The notes below the pieces were generated by a model that searched no databases, was not told the DNA's origin, and worked only from the letters and a program-made list of their open reading frames with translations. A stretch of 64,000 nt of DNA, from contig NZ_FORP01000013.1 of assembly GCF_900114035.1 (NCBI RefSeq), positions 1 to 64,000 of the forward strand, read 5' to 3'. A program made the position numbers and the translations under genes. This stretch comes from Amycolatopsis sacchari (GTDB lineage: Bacteria > Actinomycetota > Actinomycetes > Mycobacteriales > Pseudonocardiaceae). The first letter of the stretch is position 1. Every line of letters begins with the position of its first letter. Positions 24,684 through 33,598 of the stretch are shown here, piece by piece.

Positions 24684-25892
24684 ATGACACCACGGCGTCT
24701 CACCGCGAGTTCCCAGATCTTGTTGCTCCTCGGCTTCCTCGTGCCCTTCGTCGTGTCCGGGTTCCGGGGCATGCCGATGGGAGCCAGTCCGGTGGCGCTC
24801 GCGGCGAGCGTCGTCCTCTGGGTCGCCGGTCTCGTGGTGGGGTACCGGGCGTTCCAGGCCCGGCGGCCCGCCGCCGAGCGGGGCTGGCGCGGGGTCTGCG
24901 CGTACGTCGCCGGCACCTCGGCGACCTGGCTCATGCTCGGTATCGGAGTCGGGTTCGTCTACCACCCGACCGTCTCCCACACCTTCGTCGGCACGCACTT
25001 CAGCTCGATACTGGCGATCACCCTCGTGGTGATGGGGGTGCAGATCATGGGCCGGGAGTGGCTGGGGGTGGCCCGCAACCTCCGCGCCGTGTCGGTCGTG
25101 GTCGTGCTCAGGTGGCTCGTCATGCCCCTGGTCGGCTACTGCGTTTCCTTCGTCGCCTTCCGGTTGCTGCTGCCCGCGCACCTGGCGGACGACCTCGCGA
25201 TCGGCATGATCCTGCTGTGCACCTCGCCGACCGGTGCGGCCTCGAACAGCCTCACCCTCATCGCGCGCGGCGATCTCGCGCTGTCGGTTTCGGCCACCAC
25301 GGTCAACGTGCTGCTCGCGCCGTTCCTGCAGCCGCTGCTGGTGAAACTGTTCGTCGGCAGCAGCACTTCCGTGGACGCCCACGGGATGTTCGTCGACCTC
25401 GCCACGACGGTCCTGGTCCCCGTCGTGGTGGCGAGCATCTTCGGCACGCTGTTCCCGAGGGTCGTCGAGGCGGTCAAACCCGTGCTGGGGCCGCTCGCCG
25501 TGCTGTCGCTGGCCTGCGTGCTCACGGGAACCGTCTCCAAGGGCACCGCCACCATGCTCAACAACCTCTACGTGCTCGGTTACGTCGCCGCCGCGTGCGT
25601 GGTCCAGGGCCTTGCCGGGCTGTCGCTGGGCTACTTCATCCCGAAGTACCTGCGGTTCACCACCGAACAGCGCATCGCGTCGTGCTTCGAGGTCGGGGTG
25701 GAGAACGCCGCGATCGCGCCCGCGCTGGCGGCCAGCTACTTCGGTCCGCTCGCGATCGTGCCGGCCGTGGTGTACGGCAAGACCCAGAACCTGCTGGCGG
25801 TGATGGTCTTCGCCCGCCGGTTCCAGCGGCGCGACCAGCCGGGCCGGGAGGCTCCGACGCAGCGGGTGCCGGACTCGGCGGTGGCCGACTGA
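24684..25892 (+). CDS. BASS-family (bile acid:sodium symporter) transporter
   Basis: A 402-residue membrane protein with about nine to ten hydrophobic helices. Family features include the polar stretch CTSPTGAASNSLTLIARGD in the middle and FEVGVENAAIAPALA near the end, which correspond to the sodium and substrate crossing region of BASS proteins. It probably imports an organic anion with sodium. Divergence from a hydroxybenzoate-type decarboxylase and shared IclR boxes suggest an aromatic acid as cargo. This is inferred from context. Confidence 0.85.
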   Translation: MTPRRLTASSQILLLLGFLVPFVVSGFRGMPMGASPVALAASVVLWVAGLVVGYRAFQARRPAAERGWRGVCAYVAGTSATWLMLGIGVGFVYHPTVSHTFVGTHFSSILAITLVVMGVQIMGREWLGVARNLRAVSVVVVLRWLVMPLVGYCVSFVAFRLLLPAHLADDLAIGMILLCTSPTGAASNSLTLIARGDLALSVSATTVNVLLAPFLQPLLVKLFVGSSTSVDAHGMFVDLATTVLVPVVVASIFGTLFPRVVEAVKPVLGPLAVLSLACVLTGTVSKGTATMLNNLYVLGYVAAACVVQGLAGLSLGYFIPKYLRFTTEQRIASCFEVGVENAAIAPALAASYFGPLAIVPAVVYGKTQNLLAVMVFARRFQRRDQPGREAPTQRVPDSAVAD

Positions 25893-25902
25893 CCTCGCCG
25901 AC

Positions 25903-26829
25903 CTACCTGCCCGCTACCTGCTTCACCGCCTCGGTGAAGCTGAGGGGCTGACGCGGCAGGATGCGCTGGATGGGGCCGGGGTCGCCGACCGAATCGGTCT
26001 TGAGGCCGGCCAGGAAGGCACGCAGCGAGCCGCGGGGCATGCGGCTCACCCGCTCGATCAGCGGCGCGGCCATGGCGAGCGGCCACCGCGGGAGGTGGAG
26101 CTTCACGGTGCGGCCGCGCCCGAGCACGCCGGCGGCCAGGTCGACCATCTGGTTGTAGCTCAGGATTTCGCTGCCGCCGACGTCGAAGGCCTGGCCGAAC
26201 GTTTCCGGCCGGGCCAGCGAGCCGACCAGGTAGTAGGCGAGGTCGGTCACGGCAATGTGCTGGAAGCGCTGTCTGCCGTTGCCCAGTATCACCGAGACCG
26301 GGTTCCTGGCCTGGCTCATCAGGACGCCGAACCCCCGCCCGCCGGTACCCACGATCATGCCGGGGCGGAAGACCGTCACGTCCAGGCCGCTGTCGAACAG
26401 GTACTGCTCGGCCTTCCAGCGGCCCCGCGTCCACGGGTTCTCGGCGTCGGGTCTGACGCCGAGGAACGTGACGTAGACGAGCCGTCCGACGTTGTTCGCC
26501 CGGCACCCGGCGACGATGTTCCGCAGGCCCTCGAGTTCGGTTTCGACGAAGTCGGCCGACGCGTCCGTCCCGCGCGCCCGGGGGAGCAGCGTGTGCACGC
26601 ACACGACGACGGCGTCCATCGAATCCAGCGCCCGCCCCATGGACCCCGCGTCGGTGATGTCGCCCTTGACGACCTCGCAGCCACGGGCGGCGAGGTCCTC
26701 GATCGCCTCGGGCCTGCGGGCGACGCAGCGCACGCGGTAGCCCTTTTCGAGCAGTTCGCCGACCGCGTGACGGCCGACGAACCCGGACGCGCCGATCACG
26801 AGCACAGACGAGATGTCTCTGGCTTCCAT
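25903..26829 (-). CDS. NAD(P)-binding atypical SDR (NmrA/epimerase-like)
   Basis: A 308-residue protein with the Rossmann motif VIGASGFVGRHAV at the N-terminus and CVARRPEAIEDL following. The usual YxxxK pair is absent; KAEQYLFDSGLDVTVFRPG is typical of atypical SDRs related to NmrA or NDUFA9. The ATG lies six bases after TACGCT, with a perfect TTGACA 18 bp further up, so it is probably a leaderless message. It diverges from a TetR gene whose candidate operator overlaps that -35. Confidence 0.83.
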   Translation of the reverse strand: MEARDISSVLVIGASGFVGRHAVGELLEKGYRVRCVARRPEAIEDLAARGCEVVKGDITDAGSMGRALDSMDAVVVCVHTLLPRARGTDASADFVETELEGLRNIVAGCRANNVGRLVYVTFLGVRPDAENPWTRGRWKAEQYLFDSGLDVTVFRPGMIVGTGGRGFGVLMSQARNPVSVILGNGRQRFQHIAVTDLAYYLVGSLARPETFGQAFDVGGSEILSYNQMVDLAAGVLGRGRTVKLHLPRWPLAMAAPLIERVSRMPRGSLRAFLAGLKTDSVGDPGPIQRILPRQPLSFTEAVKQVAGR

Positions 26830-26835
26830 GATGGC

Positions 26836-26865
26836 AGCGTAGGACTAATTGGCAGTCGCTGTCAA
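26836..26865 (-). promoter_or_regulatory. Reductase promoter with overlapping TetR operator
   Basis: On the minus strand, TTGACA (26865-26860), an 18-bp spacer and TACGCT (26841-26836) lead to an ATG six bases on. The near-perfect dyad TTGGCAG-TCG-CTGTCAA (26849-26865, one mismatch) covers the -35, a good position for repression by the divergent TetR protein. Confidence 0.7.
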
Positions 26866-26912
26866 AATGAAGGTAGCGGTCATATTGACACCGGTCGGGT
26901 AAGCTCGGCGGC

Positions 26913-27515
26913 GTGGAGGACGAGGAACGCAGGCCGCTCACGCTGCGCGAACGGTCCCGGCAGATGGCCGGGCGGGAGATCAGCGACACCGCGCTGCGGC
27001 TGTTCACCGAGCAGGGCTTCGAGCAGACGACGATCGCGCAGATCGCCCGCGAGGCCGGCGTCTCCCAGCGGACGCTGTTCCGCTACTTCGGCACGAAGGA
27101 AGACCTCATCGGTGGCGACGAGGAGATGTTCGCGGCGGTCCTGGTGGACACCGTCCGGAGGCAGCCCGCCGACGTCTCCGCCTGGACCGCCCTGCGCGCG
27201 GGCTTCCTCGCCACGCTGTCGTCCGGCCGGCCGGACCAGCTGCTCGAACGGATGCGCGTCATCCTGGGCACCGCGTCCCTGCGCGCCCGCTTCATCGAGA
27301 AGCGGCTGCGCATGCAGGACGCGCTGTTGCCGGTCGTCGAGGCGAGAATGGGCATCGAGGACCCGGGCCCCGACCCGCGCGCGCGTGCGCTGATCGCCGC
27401 GGCCGCCGCCTGCGCGGACGCGGCGCTGGAAACCTGGGTCGCCGGCGACGGCCGCGCCGAGATCAGCACGCTCTTCGACCAGTGCGCCGCCGTGCTCCGC
27501 ACCGAGTGCGGCTGA
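26913..27515 (+). CDS. TetR-family regulator
   Basis: A 200-residue regulator with a clear TetR helix-turn-helix (about 22-70, [27 protein letters not shown]). The GTG at 26913 lies seven bases after TAAGCT, a possible -10, which would make this message leaderless too. It diverges from the atypical SDR and probably represses it through the dyad at 26849-26865. Its stop is four bases from the end of the convergent carboxylesterase. Confidence 0.87.
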   Translation: MEDEERRPLTLRERSRQMAGREISDTALRLFTEQGFEQTTIAQIAREAGVSQRTLFRYFGTKEDLIGGDEEMFAAVLVDTVRRQPADVSAWTALRAGFLATLSSGRPDQLLERMRVILGTASLRARFIEKRLRMQDALLPVVEARMGIEDPGPDPRARALIAAAAACADAALETWVAGDGRAEISTLFDQCAAVLRTECG

Positions 27516-27519
27516 GTTC

Positions 27520-29010
27520 TCAGCGCAGGAAGCGCGTGGCAGGCATGGGCGGTTCGGCGGCAGCCGAACCGCCTGTCAGAGAGAACACCTGACGGTCGGC
27601 CCGGTCGAATTCAGGCCAGTCCGGACGTCCGGAGCGGGCGAACTCGATCCAGCGCCCGTGCACGGAGTCCGCCAGTTCCTGGGGGCGGGCCATCCCGAGG
27701 ACGCCGTGGGCGCCCCGTGCGGCGTCCAGCGTGTCGAAGACGAACGGCAGCTCCACCGCGTGTGCGGCACCGAATTCGCCGCCCAGTGCCGGTGAGCGCC
27801 AGTCGAACTCGCACACCCAGGAGCGGCCGGTGTGCACCTCGGCCGTCCGGCGTGCCATGGACCGGAACATCAGGTCGGTCAACGCGCGGGCGAGCACGTG
27901 GCCGGGCTTGTGGCCCGGGTCGTCGAAGCCGTAGGCGGTGAGCGCCTCTCGCGCGCGTGCCAGCCCCCGTTCCAGGAACAGCACCGCCGTTTCCCGGTCG
28001 ATGGTGTCCCGCAGGCCACCGGGCACGAGGAACAGGTTCGCCTCTTCCGCGTTGGTGCTGATGAGAAGGTCCACATCACGTCCCGCGCCCTGGCGGAGGG
28101 CGTCCAGCGGCGGCACCGGCAGGACATCGTCGCCGTGTACGGGCAGGAACCGCGTGAGACCGAAGCTGGGGTCCGTGCCGCTGGCGTCGCGCAGGTCGAT
28201 CCTGGCTTCGGGGGTCATGATCCACGCCTGTGCTTCGAGCATCCTCTCGACGCTCACCGCCAGGAAACCGTCCCGGTCCGGGGCGACGCCGAGGTAGCGG
28301 GCGGTTTGCTCGGAAACCTGGCGCAGGAGCGCTTCGTCGCGGCTGGCGTACGCGTGCCCGCTCTGGCAGATCGCGCGGTGGAAGAGCCCTCGGGCGAGGG
28401 GAGAGGTCATCAGCGCGGCCACGCAGTAGGCGCCTCCTGATTCGCCGAACATCGTGACGTTGTGCGGGTCCCCGCCGAACTGGTGCGCGTTCCGCGCCAC
28501 CCACCGCAGTGCCGCGATCATGTCCCGCAGCCCGAGGTTGGTGGGCACCCCGTCCAGTGGCAGGAACCCTTCGATGCCGAGACGGTAGTTGATCACCACG
28601 CAGACGACGCCGTCACGCGCGAAGGCGCGCCCGTCGGTGACCGGTGCGTCCTTGCTTCCCGCGACGAAGCTGCCCCCGTGGACGAACACCATCACAGGAA
28701 GTGCCGCCGAGGCTCGCACCGGAGCGAAAACGTTGAGGGTCAGGTAATCCGGGCCCGCAACCCCGGAAGTCGCGGCGAAGGGACCGAGGGCGATTTCGGA
28801 CGGTGGGGGAGGGTTCTGCGGCGCTGACGGACCCGGCCGCGTGGCGTCCCGGATCCCGCTCCACGGTTCGACGGGAGCCGGTGTCCGGAAACGGCGCCCG
28901 TTCGTCAGCGGTGCGGCGTAGGGCAGGCTGTAGAAGCACTGCACGCCTTGCGCCACAACACCCTCGGCCGTCCCGTCGGACAGCCGGACGCGGATCCTGT
29001 CCGAGGTCAT
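27520..29010 (-). CDS. Type B carboxylesterase, cytoplasmic
   Basis: A 496-residue carboxylesterase without a signal peptide. Motifs are LPYAAPL, DYLTLNVFAP, the oxyanion region VHGGSF, the nucleophile in FGESGGAYC and the histidine in AAHAVELPFVFD. It is the last gene of a minus-strand run that begins with the lipid-transfer thiolase: thiolase, two MaoC-type proteins, SDR, esterase. An esterase fused to a beta-oxidation-like set suggests the substrate enters as an ester or lactone. Confidence 0.9.
   Translation of the reverse strand: MTSDRIRVRLSDGTAEGVVAQGVQCFYSLPYAAPLTNGRRFRTPAPVEPWSGIRDATRPGPSAPQNPPPPSEIALGPFAATSGVAGPDYLTLNVFAPVRASAALPVMVFVHGGSFVAGSKDAPVTDGRAFARDGVVCVVINYRLGIEGFLPLDGVPTNLGLRDMIAALRWVARNAHQFGGDPHNVTMFGESGGAYCVAALMTSPLARGLFHRAICQSGHAYASRDEALLRQVSEQTARYLGVAPDRDGFLAVSVERMLEAQAWIMTPEARIDLRDASGTDPSFGLTRFLPVHGDDVLPVPPLDALRQGAGRDVDLLISTNAEEANLFLVPGGLRDTIDRETAVLFLERGLARAREALTAYGFDDPGHKPGHVLARALTDLMFRSMARRTAEVHTGRSWVCEFDWRSPALGGEFGAAHAVELPFVFDTLDAARGAHGVLGMARPQELADSVHGRWIEFARSGRPDWPEFDRADRQVFSLTGGSAAAEPPMPATRFLR
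27548..27573. terminator. Hairpin within the esterase 3' end
   Basis: A perfect 11-bp stem (27548-27558 with 27563-27573) has a 4-base loop. It lies in the last codons of the carboxylesterase, 33 bp beyond the convergent TetR stop. It could stop transcription from either side; there is no T-run. Confidence 0.5.
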
Positions 29011-29019
29011 GGTGCTCCT

Positions 29020-29850
29020 TCAGATCGTGAAACCGCCGCCGCAGACGAGGGTCTGGGCGCTGATGTAGTCGGATTCGGGCAGGCACAGCAGGTACACCGC
29101 ACCGGCGGCCTCCGCCGGGGTGCCCGCGCGGCCGAGCGGGATCTGCCGTTCCATCGTGGCGAGCAGGTCCGGGTTGACCCCGACCCGGATCTCGCGGCCC
29201 GCGACGTCGATGGTGCTGCCCTCGTCGGCGGTGGCGTCGGTCAAGCGCGTCCTGATCAGTCCGAACGCGACGGTGTTGACCGTGACGTTGTACCGGCCCC
29301 ACTCCTTGGCGAGTGCCTTCGTCAGGCCGGTGACGCCCGCCTTCGCCGCGGAGTAGTTGACCTGCCCGGCGCTGCCCCCGAGCCCCGCGATCGAGGAGAT
29401 GTTCACGACCTTCCGGCACGGCACCGGCTCGCCGTTCTCCTTCGCGGCCTTGACCAGGCGCGAGATGACCGGCTGCGCGGCGCGCAGGATGCGGAACGGG
29501 GCCTTGAGGTGGACGTCGAGGATCGCGTCCCACTGCTCGTCGGTCATCTTCTGCACGACCGAATCCCACGTGTAACCGGCGTTGTTGACGATGATGTCCA
29601 GCCCGCCGAAGGAGTCCGTGGCGGCGCGGACGAACCGGTCGGCGAAGCCGTCCTCCGTGACGCTGCCGGCGCACGCGACCGCCCTTCCCCCGGCCGCCTC
29701 GATCGCCGCGACGGTCTCCTTCGCCGGGGCCTCGTCGAGGTCGTTGACGACGACCGCGGCGCCCTCCGCGGCGAGCTTGCGGGCGAGCTCCGCGCCGATG
29801 CCCCGGCCCGAACCGGTGACGAGTGCCGTCTTACCGTCGAGTTTTCCCAT
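29020..29850 (-). CDS. SDR-family 3-hydroxyacyl dehydrogenase-like protein
   Basis: A 276-residue classical SDR with cofactor motif TGSGRGIG, the NNAG motif and catalytic YSAAKAG. It resembles FabG-like 3-hydroxyacyl-CoA or ketoacyl reductases. Neighbouring MaoC hydratases and a thiolase suggest it oxidises the 3-hydroxyacyl-CoA formed by hydration. Nine bases separate it from the esterase and 20 from the upstream MaoC gene. Confidence 0.87.
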   Translation of the reverse strand: MGKLDGKTALVTGSGRGIGAELARKLAAEGAAVVVNDLDEAPAKETVAAIEAAGGRAVACAGSVTEDGFADRFVRAATDSFGGLDIIVNNAGYTWDSVVQKMTDEQWDAILDVHLKAPFRILRAAQPVISRLVKAAKENGEPVPCRKVVNISSIAGLGGSAGQVNYSAAKAGVTGLTKALAKEWGRYNVTVNTVAFGLIRTRLTDATADEGSTIDVAGREIRVGVNPDLLATMERQIPLGRAGTPAEAAGAVYLLCLPESDYISAQTLVCGGGFTI

Positions 29851-29870
29851 GACTGTCCTGCCTTTTCCGG

Positions 29871-30257
29871 TCAGGCGAGCGCGATCGCGGCTTCGCCGGT
29901 GAGGGTGGTGGTGCCGTCGTCGAGGGTCACCGCGACCTCGACGGTGGCCACGCCGCCGGTGAGCGCGGTGACGCGCCCGGTGCAGGTCGGCCTGGTGTGC
30001 ACGGGCGTGATCGCCGCGAACCGGACGCGGTAGGCGCGGATGCGCTCCTGCGGCACCCAGTCGGTGAGGAGGCGGCCGAGGTAGGCCATCGAGAGCATGC
30101 CGTGGGCGAACACGTCGTCGAGCCCGGCGCCGCGCGCGACGTCGAGGTCGAGGTGGATCGGGTTGTGGTCGCCCGAAGCACCCGCGAACAGGGCCAGTGT
30201 GGTGCGGGAGATGGGCTCAGCGGTGAACGCCGGGAGTTCGTCGCCGACCTGGATCAC
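29871..30257 (-). CDS. MaoC-like hot-dog dehydratase
   Basis: A 128-residue hot-dog protein with the hydratase-2 signature GDHNPIHLDLDVARGAG and FAHGMLSMAY. It should hydrate enoyl-CoA or act as the catalytic half of a two-part hydratase with the next gene upstream. The GTG at 30257 overlaps the upstream stop in GTGA, which argues for equal translation of the two subunits. Confidence 0.88.
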   Translation of the reverse strand: MIQVGDELPAFTAEPISRTTLALFAGASGDHNPIHLDLDVARGAGLDDVFAHGMLSMAYLGRLLTDWVPQERIRAYRVRFAAITPVHTRPTCTGRVTALTGGVATVEVAVTLDDGTTTLTGEAAIALA

Positions 30258-30712
30258 GGGGCCGCCTCCGGGTTCCGCACGACGAGGGTCGAAGTGGCGT
30301 CCGCGACCGGCTCGCCGCCGCGGGTGATCTCGGTCTTCTTCACGAGGAACTCGAGCGCGCCGCCCTTCTTGGCGAACACGTCGACGATGCGGGGCCGCAG
30401 GGTGAGGGTGTCCCCGGCGTGCGCGAGCGAATGGTAGGTGAAGGCCTGTTCGCCGTGCAGCACGTCCCGCAGGTCGACGCCGAGCGCGGTGAGGTAGGCG
30501 AACGGATCGGGGGATTCGAGTTCCAGGCTGAAGAAGAACGTGGGCGGCACCGGGAGGTCCGGATGACCGGCGGCCTCGGCGGCGTCGGGATCGGAGTACA
30601 CGGGATCGTGCTGGCCGGTCGCCCGCGCGAAGAACGCCAGCCTGCCCCGCTCGACGGCCACCGTGATCGGGTCCAGCGCGAGCGCCTTCGCCCGGCCGGG
30701 ATCGATCGCCAT
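30254..30712 (-). CDS. MaoC-like protein, FAS1-dehydratase N-terminal type
   Basis: A 152-residue hot-dog protein of the kind that pairs with MaoC proteins to form heterodimeric enoyl-CoA hydratases in actinobacterial sterol and fatty-acid degradation. Visible features are RLAFFARATGQHDPVYSD, PPTFFFSLEL and HGEQAFTYHSLAHAGDTL. The start overlaps the thiolase stop (ATGA) and the stop overlaps the next MaoC gene. Confidence 0.85.
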   Translation of the reverse strand: MAIDPGRAKALALDPITVAVERGRLAFFARATGQHDPVYSDPDAAEAAGHPDLPVPPTFFFSLELESPDPFAYLTALGVDLRDVLHGEQAFTYHSLAHAGDTLTLRPRIVDVFAKKGGALEFLVKKTEITRGGEPVADATSTLVVRNPEAAP

Positions 30713-31887
30713 CAGCGGACCTTCTCGTAGAGGGTGACCACCGCGGCGCCGCCGAGCCCGATGTTGTGCTGCAGCGCGATGTTCGCGCCCTCGACCTGTC
30801 GCGGGCCGGCTTCGCCGCGCAGCTGCCACACCAGTTCGGCGCACTGCGCGAGACCCGTGGCACCGAGCGGGTGGCCCTTGGACAGCAACCCGCCCGAGGG
30901 GTTGGTGACCACGCGGCCGCCATAGGTGTTGTCACCGTCGGCGATGAACTTTTCGGCCGTGCCCTCCGGGGTCAGCCCGAGCGCCTCGTAGGACAGCAGT
31001 TCGTTCGTCGTGAAGCAGTCGTGCAACTCCACCACGGGAATGTCCTCTGGGGACACACCGGCGGTTTCGTAGACCTGGTGCGCGGCGGACTTCGTCATGT
31101 CGTACCCGACGAGCTTCATCAGGTCGCCGCCGAAGCTGGCCGGGGTGTCGGTGGTCATGGCCTGCGCCGTGATGACGACGCCGGTGCGCAGCCCGTGGCG
31201 GCGCGCGAACTCCTCGCTCACCACCACCGCCGCCGCGGCGCCGCACGTGGGCGGGCAGCACTGGAGCCGGGTGAGCGGCCCGGTGATGCGCGGTGACGCG
31301 AGCACCTCCTCGACCGTGACCTGCCCGGTGAACACCGCGTAGGGGTTGTTCGCGGCGTGGCGCCGCGCCTTGACCGCGATCCGCGCGAACACCCGCGGGT
31401 CCAGGCCGTAGCGCTCGCAGTACGCCGCACCGGCACCGCCGAAGTACCGCGGCGCCATCGGCACGTCCGCACCGTCGTCACCCAGCACCGCGTCGAACCG
31501 CGCGAACGGGCTGGGCCGGTCGTCCCAGTACCCTTTCAGCGCACCACGCCGCATCTGCTCGAACCCGAAGGCCAGTACGCAGTCCGCCGCCCCCGAGGTC
31601 ACGGCCTGCCGCGCCAGGAACAGCGCCGAGGACCCCGTCGAGCAGTTGTTGCTGACGTTGATCACCGGCACGCCCGTCATGCCGACCCGGTACAGCGCGT
31701 TCTGCCCGCTGGTCGAGTCGCCGTACACGTAACCGGCGTAGGCCTGCTCCACCCGGTCCAAGCCGATCCCGGCGTCGGTCAGCGCGGCCCGCACCGCGGT
31801 CTCGGCCAGCACGTCATAGCTCTTGCTCCGGCTCGGCGTCGCGAAGGGCACCATCCCCACGCCCGCCACCGCCGCCCGTCGGCCCAT
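30712..31887 (-). CDS. Lipid-transfer protein / thiolase (SCP-x thiolase-like)
   Basis: A 391-residue thiolase-fold enzyme with nucleophile C82 in NVSNNCSTGSSAL, VVELHDCFTTNEL and the C-terminal NPSGGLLSKGHPLGATGLAQ. Proteins of this group act as thiolases or aldol-lyase (retro-aldolase) partners in side-chain degradation. The ATG at 31887 has GGGAGG seven bases before it; the longer frame adds non-family residues. It heads the operon thiolase-MaoC-MaoC-SDR-esterase and diverges from an acyl-CoA ligase. Confidence 0.88.
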   Translation of the reverse strand: MGRRAAVAGVGMVPFATPSRSKSYDVLAETAVRAALTDAGIGLDRVEQAYAGYVYGDSTSGQNALYRVGMTGVPVINVSNNCSTGSSALFLARQAVTSGAADCVLAFGFEQMRRGALKGYWDDRPSPFARFDAVLGDDGADVPMAPRYFGGAGAAYCERYGLDPRVFARIAVKARRHAANNPYAVFTGQVTVEEVLASPRITGPLTRLQCCPPTCGAAAAVVVSEEFARRHGLRTGVVITAQAMTTDTPASFGGDLMKLVGYDMTKSAAHQVYETAGVSPEDIPVVELHDCFTTNELLSYEALGLTPEGTAEKFIADGDNTYGGRVVTNPSGGLLSKGHPLGATGLAQCAELVWQLRGEAGPRQVEGANIALQHNIGLGGAAVVTLYEKVR

Positions 31888-31911
31888 TCGGGCACCTCCC
31901 GCGGTCGTCTG

Positions 31912-31979
31912 TATCGGATATTCACTTAGTACCACTATCAGCATTGACAGAGGAAGACTTTGATCCGATAGTTGCGATA
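31912..31979. promoter_or_regulatory. Divergent thiolase/acyl-CoA ligase promoter region
   Basis: The 119-bp gap holds the inverted pair TATCGGAT (31912-31919) and ATCCGATA (31969-31976), about 57 bp apart, near AT-rich stretches of both promoters. They are candidate half-sites for a shared regulator such as the double TetR protein downstream of the ligase. The evidence is modest. Confidence 0.4.
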
Positions 31980-32006
31980 ACGGAGATTCACAACGGAGTG
32001 TGTCGC

Positions 32007-33554
32007 ATGTACCTCACGCAGGGCCTGCACCGGGCCGTCCAGCAGAACCCGAACGGAGTCGCGACCGTCTACCGGGACCGGCAACGCACCTTCGCGGAGG
32101 TGGCGGAGCGGGTCGCGCGGCTGGCCGCCGCGCTGCGCGGGCTGGGCGTCGGCGGCGGCGACCGGGTGGCGATGCTGTCGCTGAACTCCGACCGGTACCA
32201 CGAGTACCTGCTCGCGGTCCCGTGGGCGAACGCGGTGCTCAACCCGGTCAACGTCCGCTGGAGCGCGGCCGAGATCGCGTATTCACTCCGTGATTCCGGC
32301 ACTCGCGTGCTGCTGGTCGACGACGCGTTCGCGCACCTGGTCCCGGCGCTGCGCGACGCACATCCCGGGCTGACCACAGTGATCCACGCCGGGGACGGCG
32401 CGGCACCGGACGGCACGCTGTCGTACGAAGAACTGGTCGCGGGCAGTGAGCCGGCCGAGGACGTCCGCCGTGGCGGGAACGAGATCGCCGGGCTGTTCTA
32501 CACCGGCGGCACCACCGGCCACGGCAAGGGTGTCATGCTCTCCCACGACAACCTCATGGTCTCCGCGCTCGGGGTCGCCTCCAGCGGCCACCTCTTCGCC
32601 CCCGGGATGCGGTACCTGCACGCGGCACCGATGTTCCACCTCGCCGACTTCGTGGGCTGGAACGCCGCCACCACCAGCGGCAGCACGCAGGTGTTCGTGC
32701 CCGCGTTCGACCCGGCCGCCGTGCTGAGCGCGATCGCCGCCCACGGGGTCACCGACGTGCTGCTGATCCCGGTGATGATCCAGCTGCTGCTCGACAGCCC
32801 GGAGCTGGACCGCCACGACGTGAGCAGCCTGCGGACGATCGCCTACGGAGGTTCGCCCATCACGCAGCCGGTTCTCGAACGGGCCATGAAGGCGTTCCCC
32901 AACGCGTCGTTCACGCAGGCCTACGGGATGACCGAACTGGGCCCGGTGGCGACCCTGCTCGGCCCCGACGACCACCACCGAGCAGATCTCCTGCCGTCCG
33001 CGGGCCGGGCCGCTCCGCACGCGGAGGTCCGGATCGTCGACGCCGAAGACCGCGAGGTCCCGCGCGGCACCGTGGGGGAGATTGTCGTGAAGGGTGGGCA
33101 CGTCATGCTCGGTTACTGGAACCAGCCCGAGCAGAGCGCGGAAGCGTTGCGCGGGGGGTGGATGCACACGGGCGACGGCGGCTACATGGACGACGCCGGC
33201 TACGTGTACATCGTGGACCGGATGAAGGACATGATCGTCACCGGTGGCGAGAACGTCTACTCCGCCGAGGTCGAAAACGCGCTGGCGGCCCATCCCGCCG
33301 TCGCCGCGTGTGCCGTGATCGGAGTGCCCGACGCCGAGTGGGGAGAACGCGTGCACGCCGTCGTCGTCCTGCACGAGGGCCGGCACGTCACCGCCGAGGA
33401 GTTGCGCGAACACGCCAAAACCCTGATCGCGGGGTACAAAGCCCCTCGCACCGCCGAGTTCGTCGACGCGCTGCCCCTGTCGGGCGCGGGCAAGATCCTC
33501 AAGCGGGAACTGCGCAGGCGGTACTGGGGCGAAGCCGCCAGGCAGGTGCATTGA
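32007..33554 (+). CDS. Acyl-CoA ligase (AMP-binding, long-chain type)
   Basis: A 515-residue adenylating enzyme. Core motifs in order are YTGGTTGHGKGVMLSH (phosphate loop), QAYGMTELGP, HTGDGGYMDDAGYVYIVDR (hinge) and LSGAGKILKRELR with the catalytic lysine. It would activate a carboxylic acid to its CoA ester. The ATG at 32007 has CGGAG seven bases upstream and gives the usual beginning MYLTQGLHRA. It diverges from the thiolase operon and probably supplies its substrate. Confidence 0.9.
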   Translation: MYLTQGLHRAVQQNPNGVATVYRDRQRTFAEVAERVARLAAALRGLGVGGGDRVAMLSLNSDRYHEYLLAVPWANAVLNPVNVRWSAAEIAYSLRDSGTRVLLVDDAFAHLVPALRDAHPGLTTVIHAGDGAAPDGTLSYEELVAGSEPAEDVRRGGNEIAGLFYTGGTTGHGKGVMLSHDNLMVSALGVASSGHLFAPGMRYLHAAPMFHLADFVGWNAATTSGSTQVFVPAFDPAAVLSAIAAHGVTDVLLIPVMIQLLLDSPELDRHDVSSLRTIAYGGSPITQPVLERAMKAFPNASFTQAYGMTELGPVATLLGPDDHHRADLLPSAGRAAPHAEVRIVDAEDREVPRGTVGEIVVKGGHVMLGYWNQPEQSAEALRGGWMHTGDGGYMDDAGYVYIVDRMKDMIVTGGENVYSAEVENALAAHPAVAACAVIGVPDAEWGERVHAVVVLHEGRHVTAEELREHAKTLIAGYKAPRTAEFVDALPLSGAGKILKRELRRRYWGEAARQVH

Positions 33555-33598
33555 CCGCCGCCGGGGCGCGGGTCCCGCCGGAAGGGATAATCGCCTGC

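Noticed and set aside
26885-26905. TTGACA and TAAGCT as a promoter pair for the TetR gene at 26913
   Set aside because: The two hexamers are only 9 bp apart, too close for one sigma-70-type promoter. TAAGCT alone may still be a -10.
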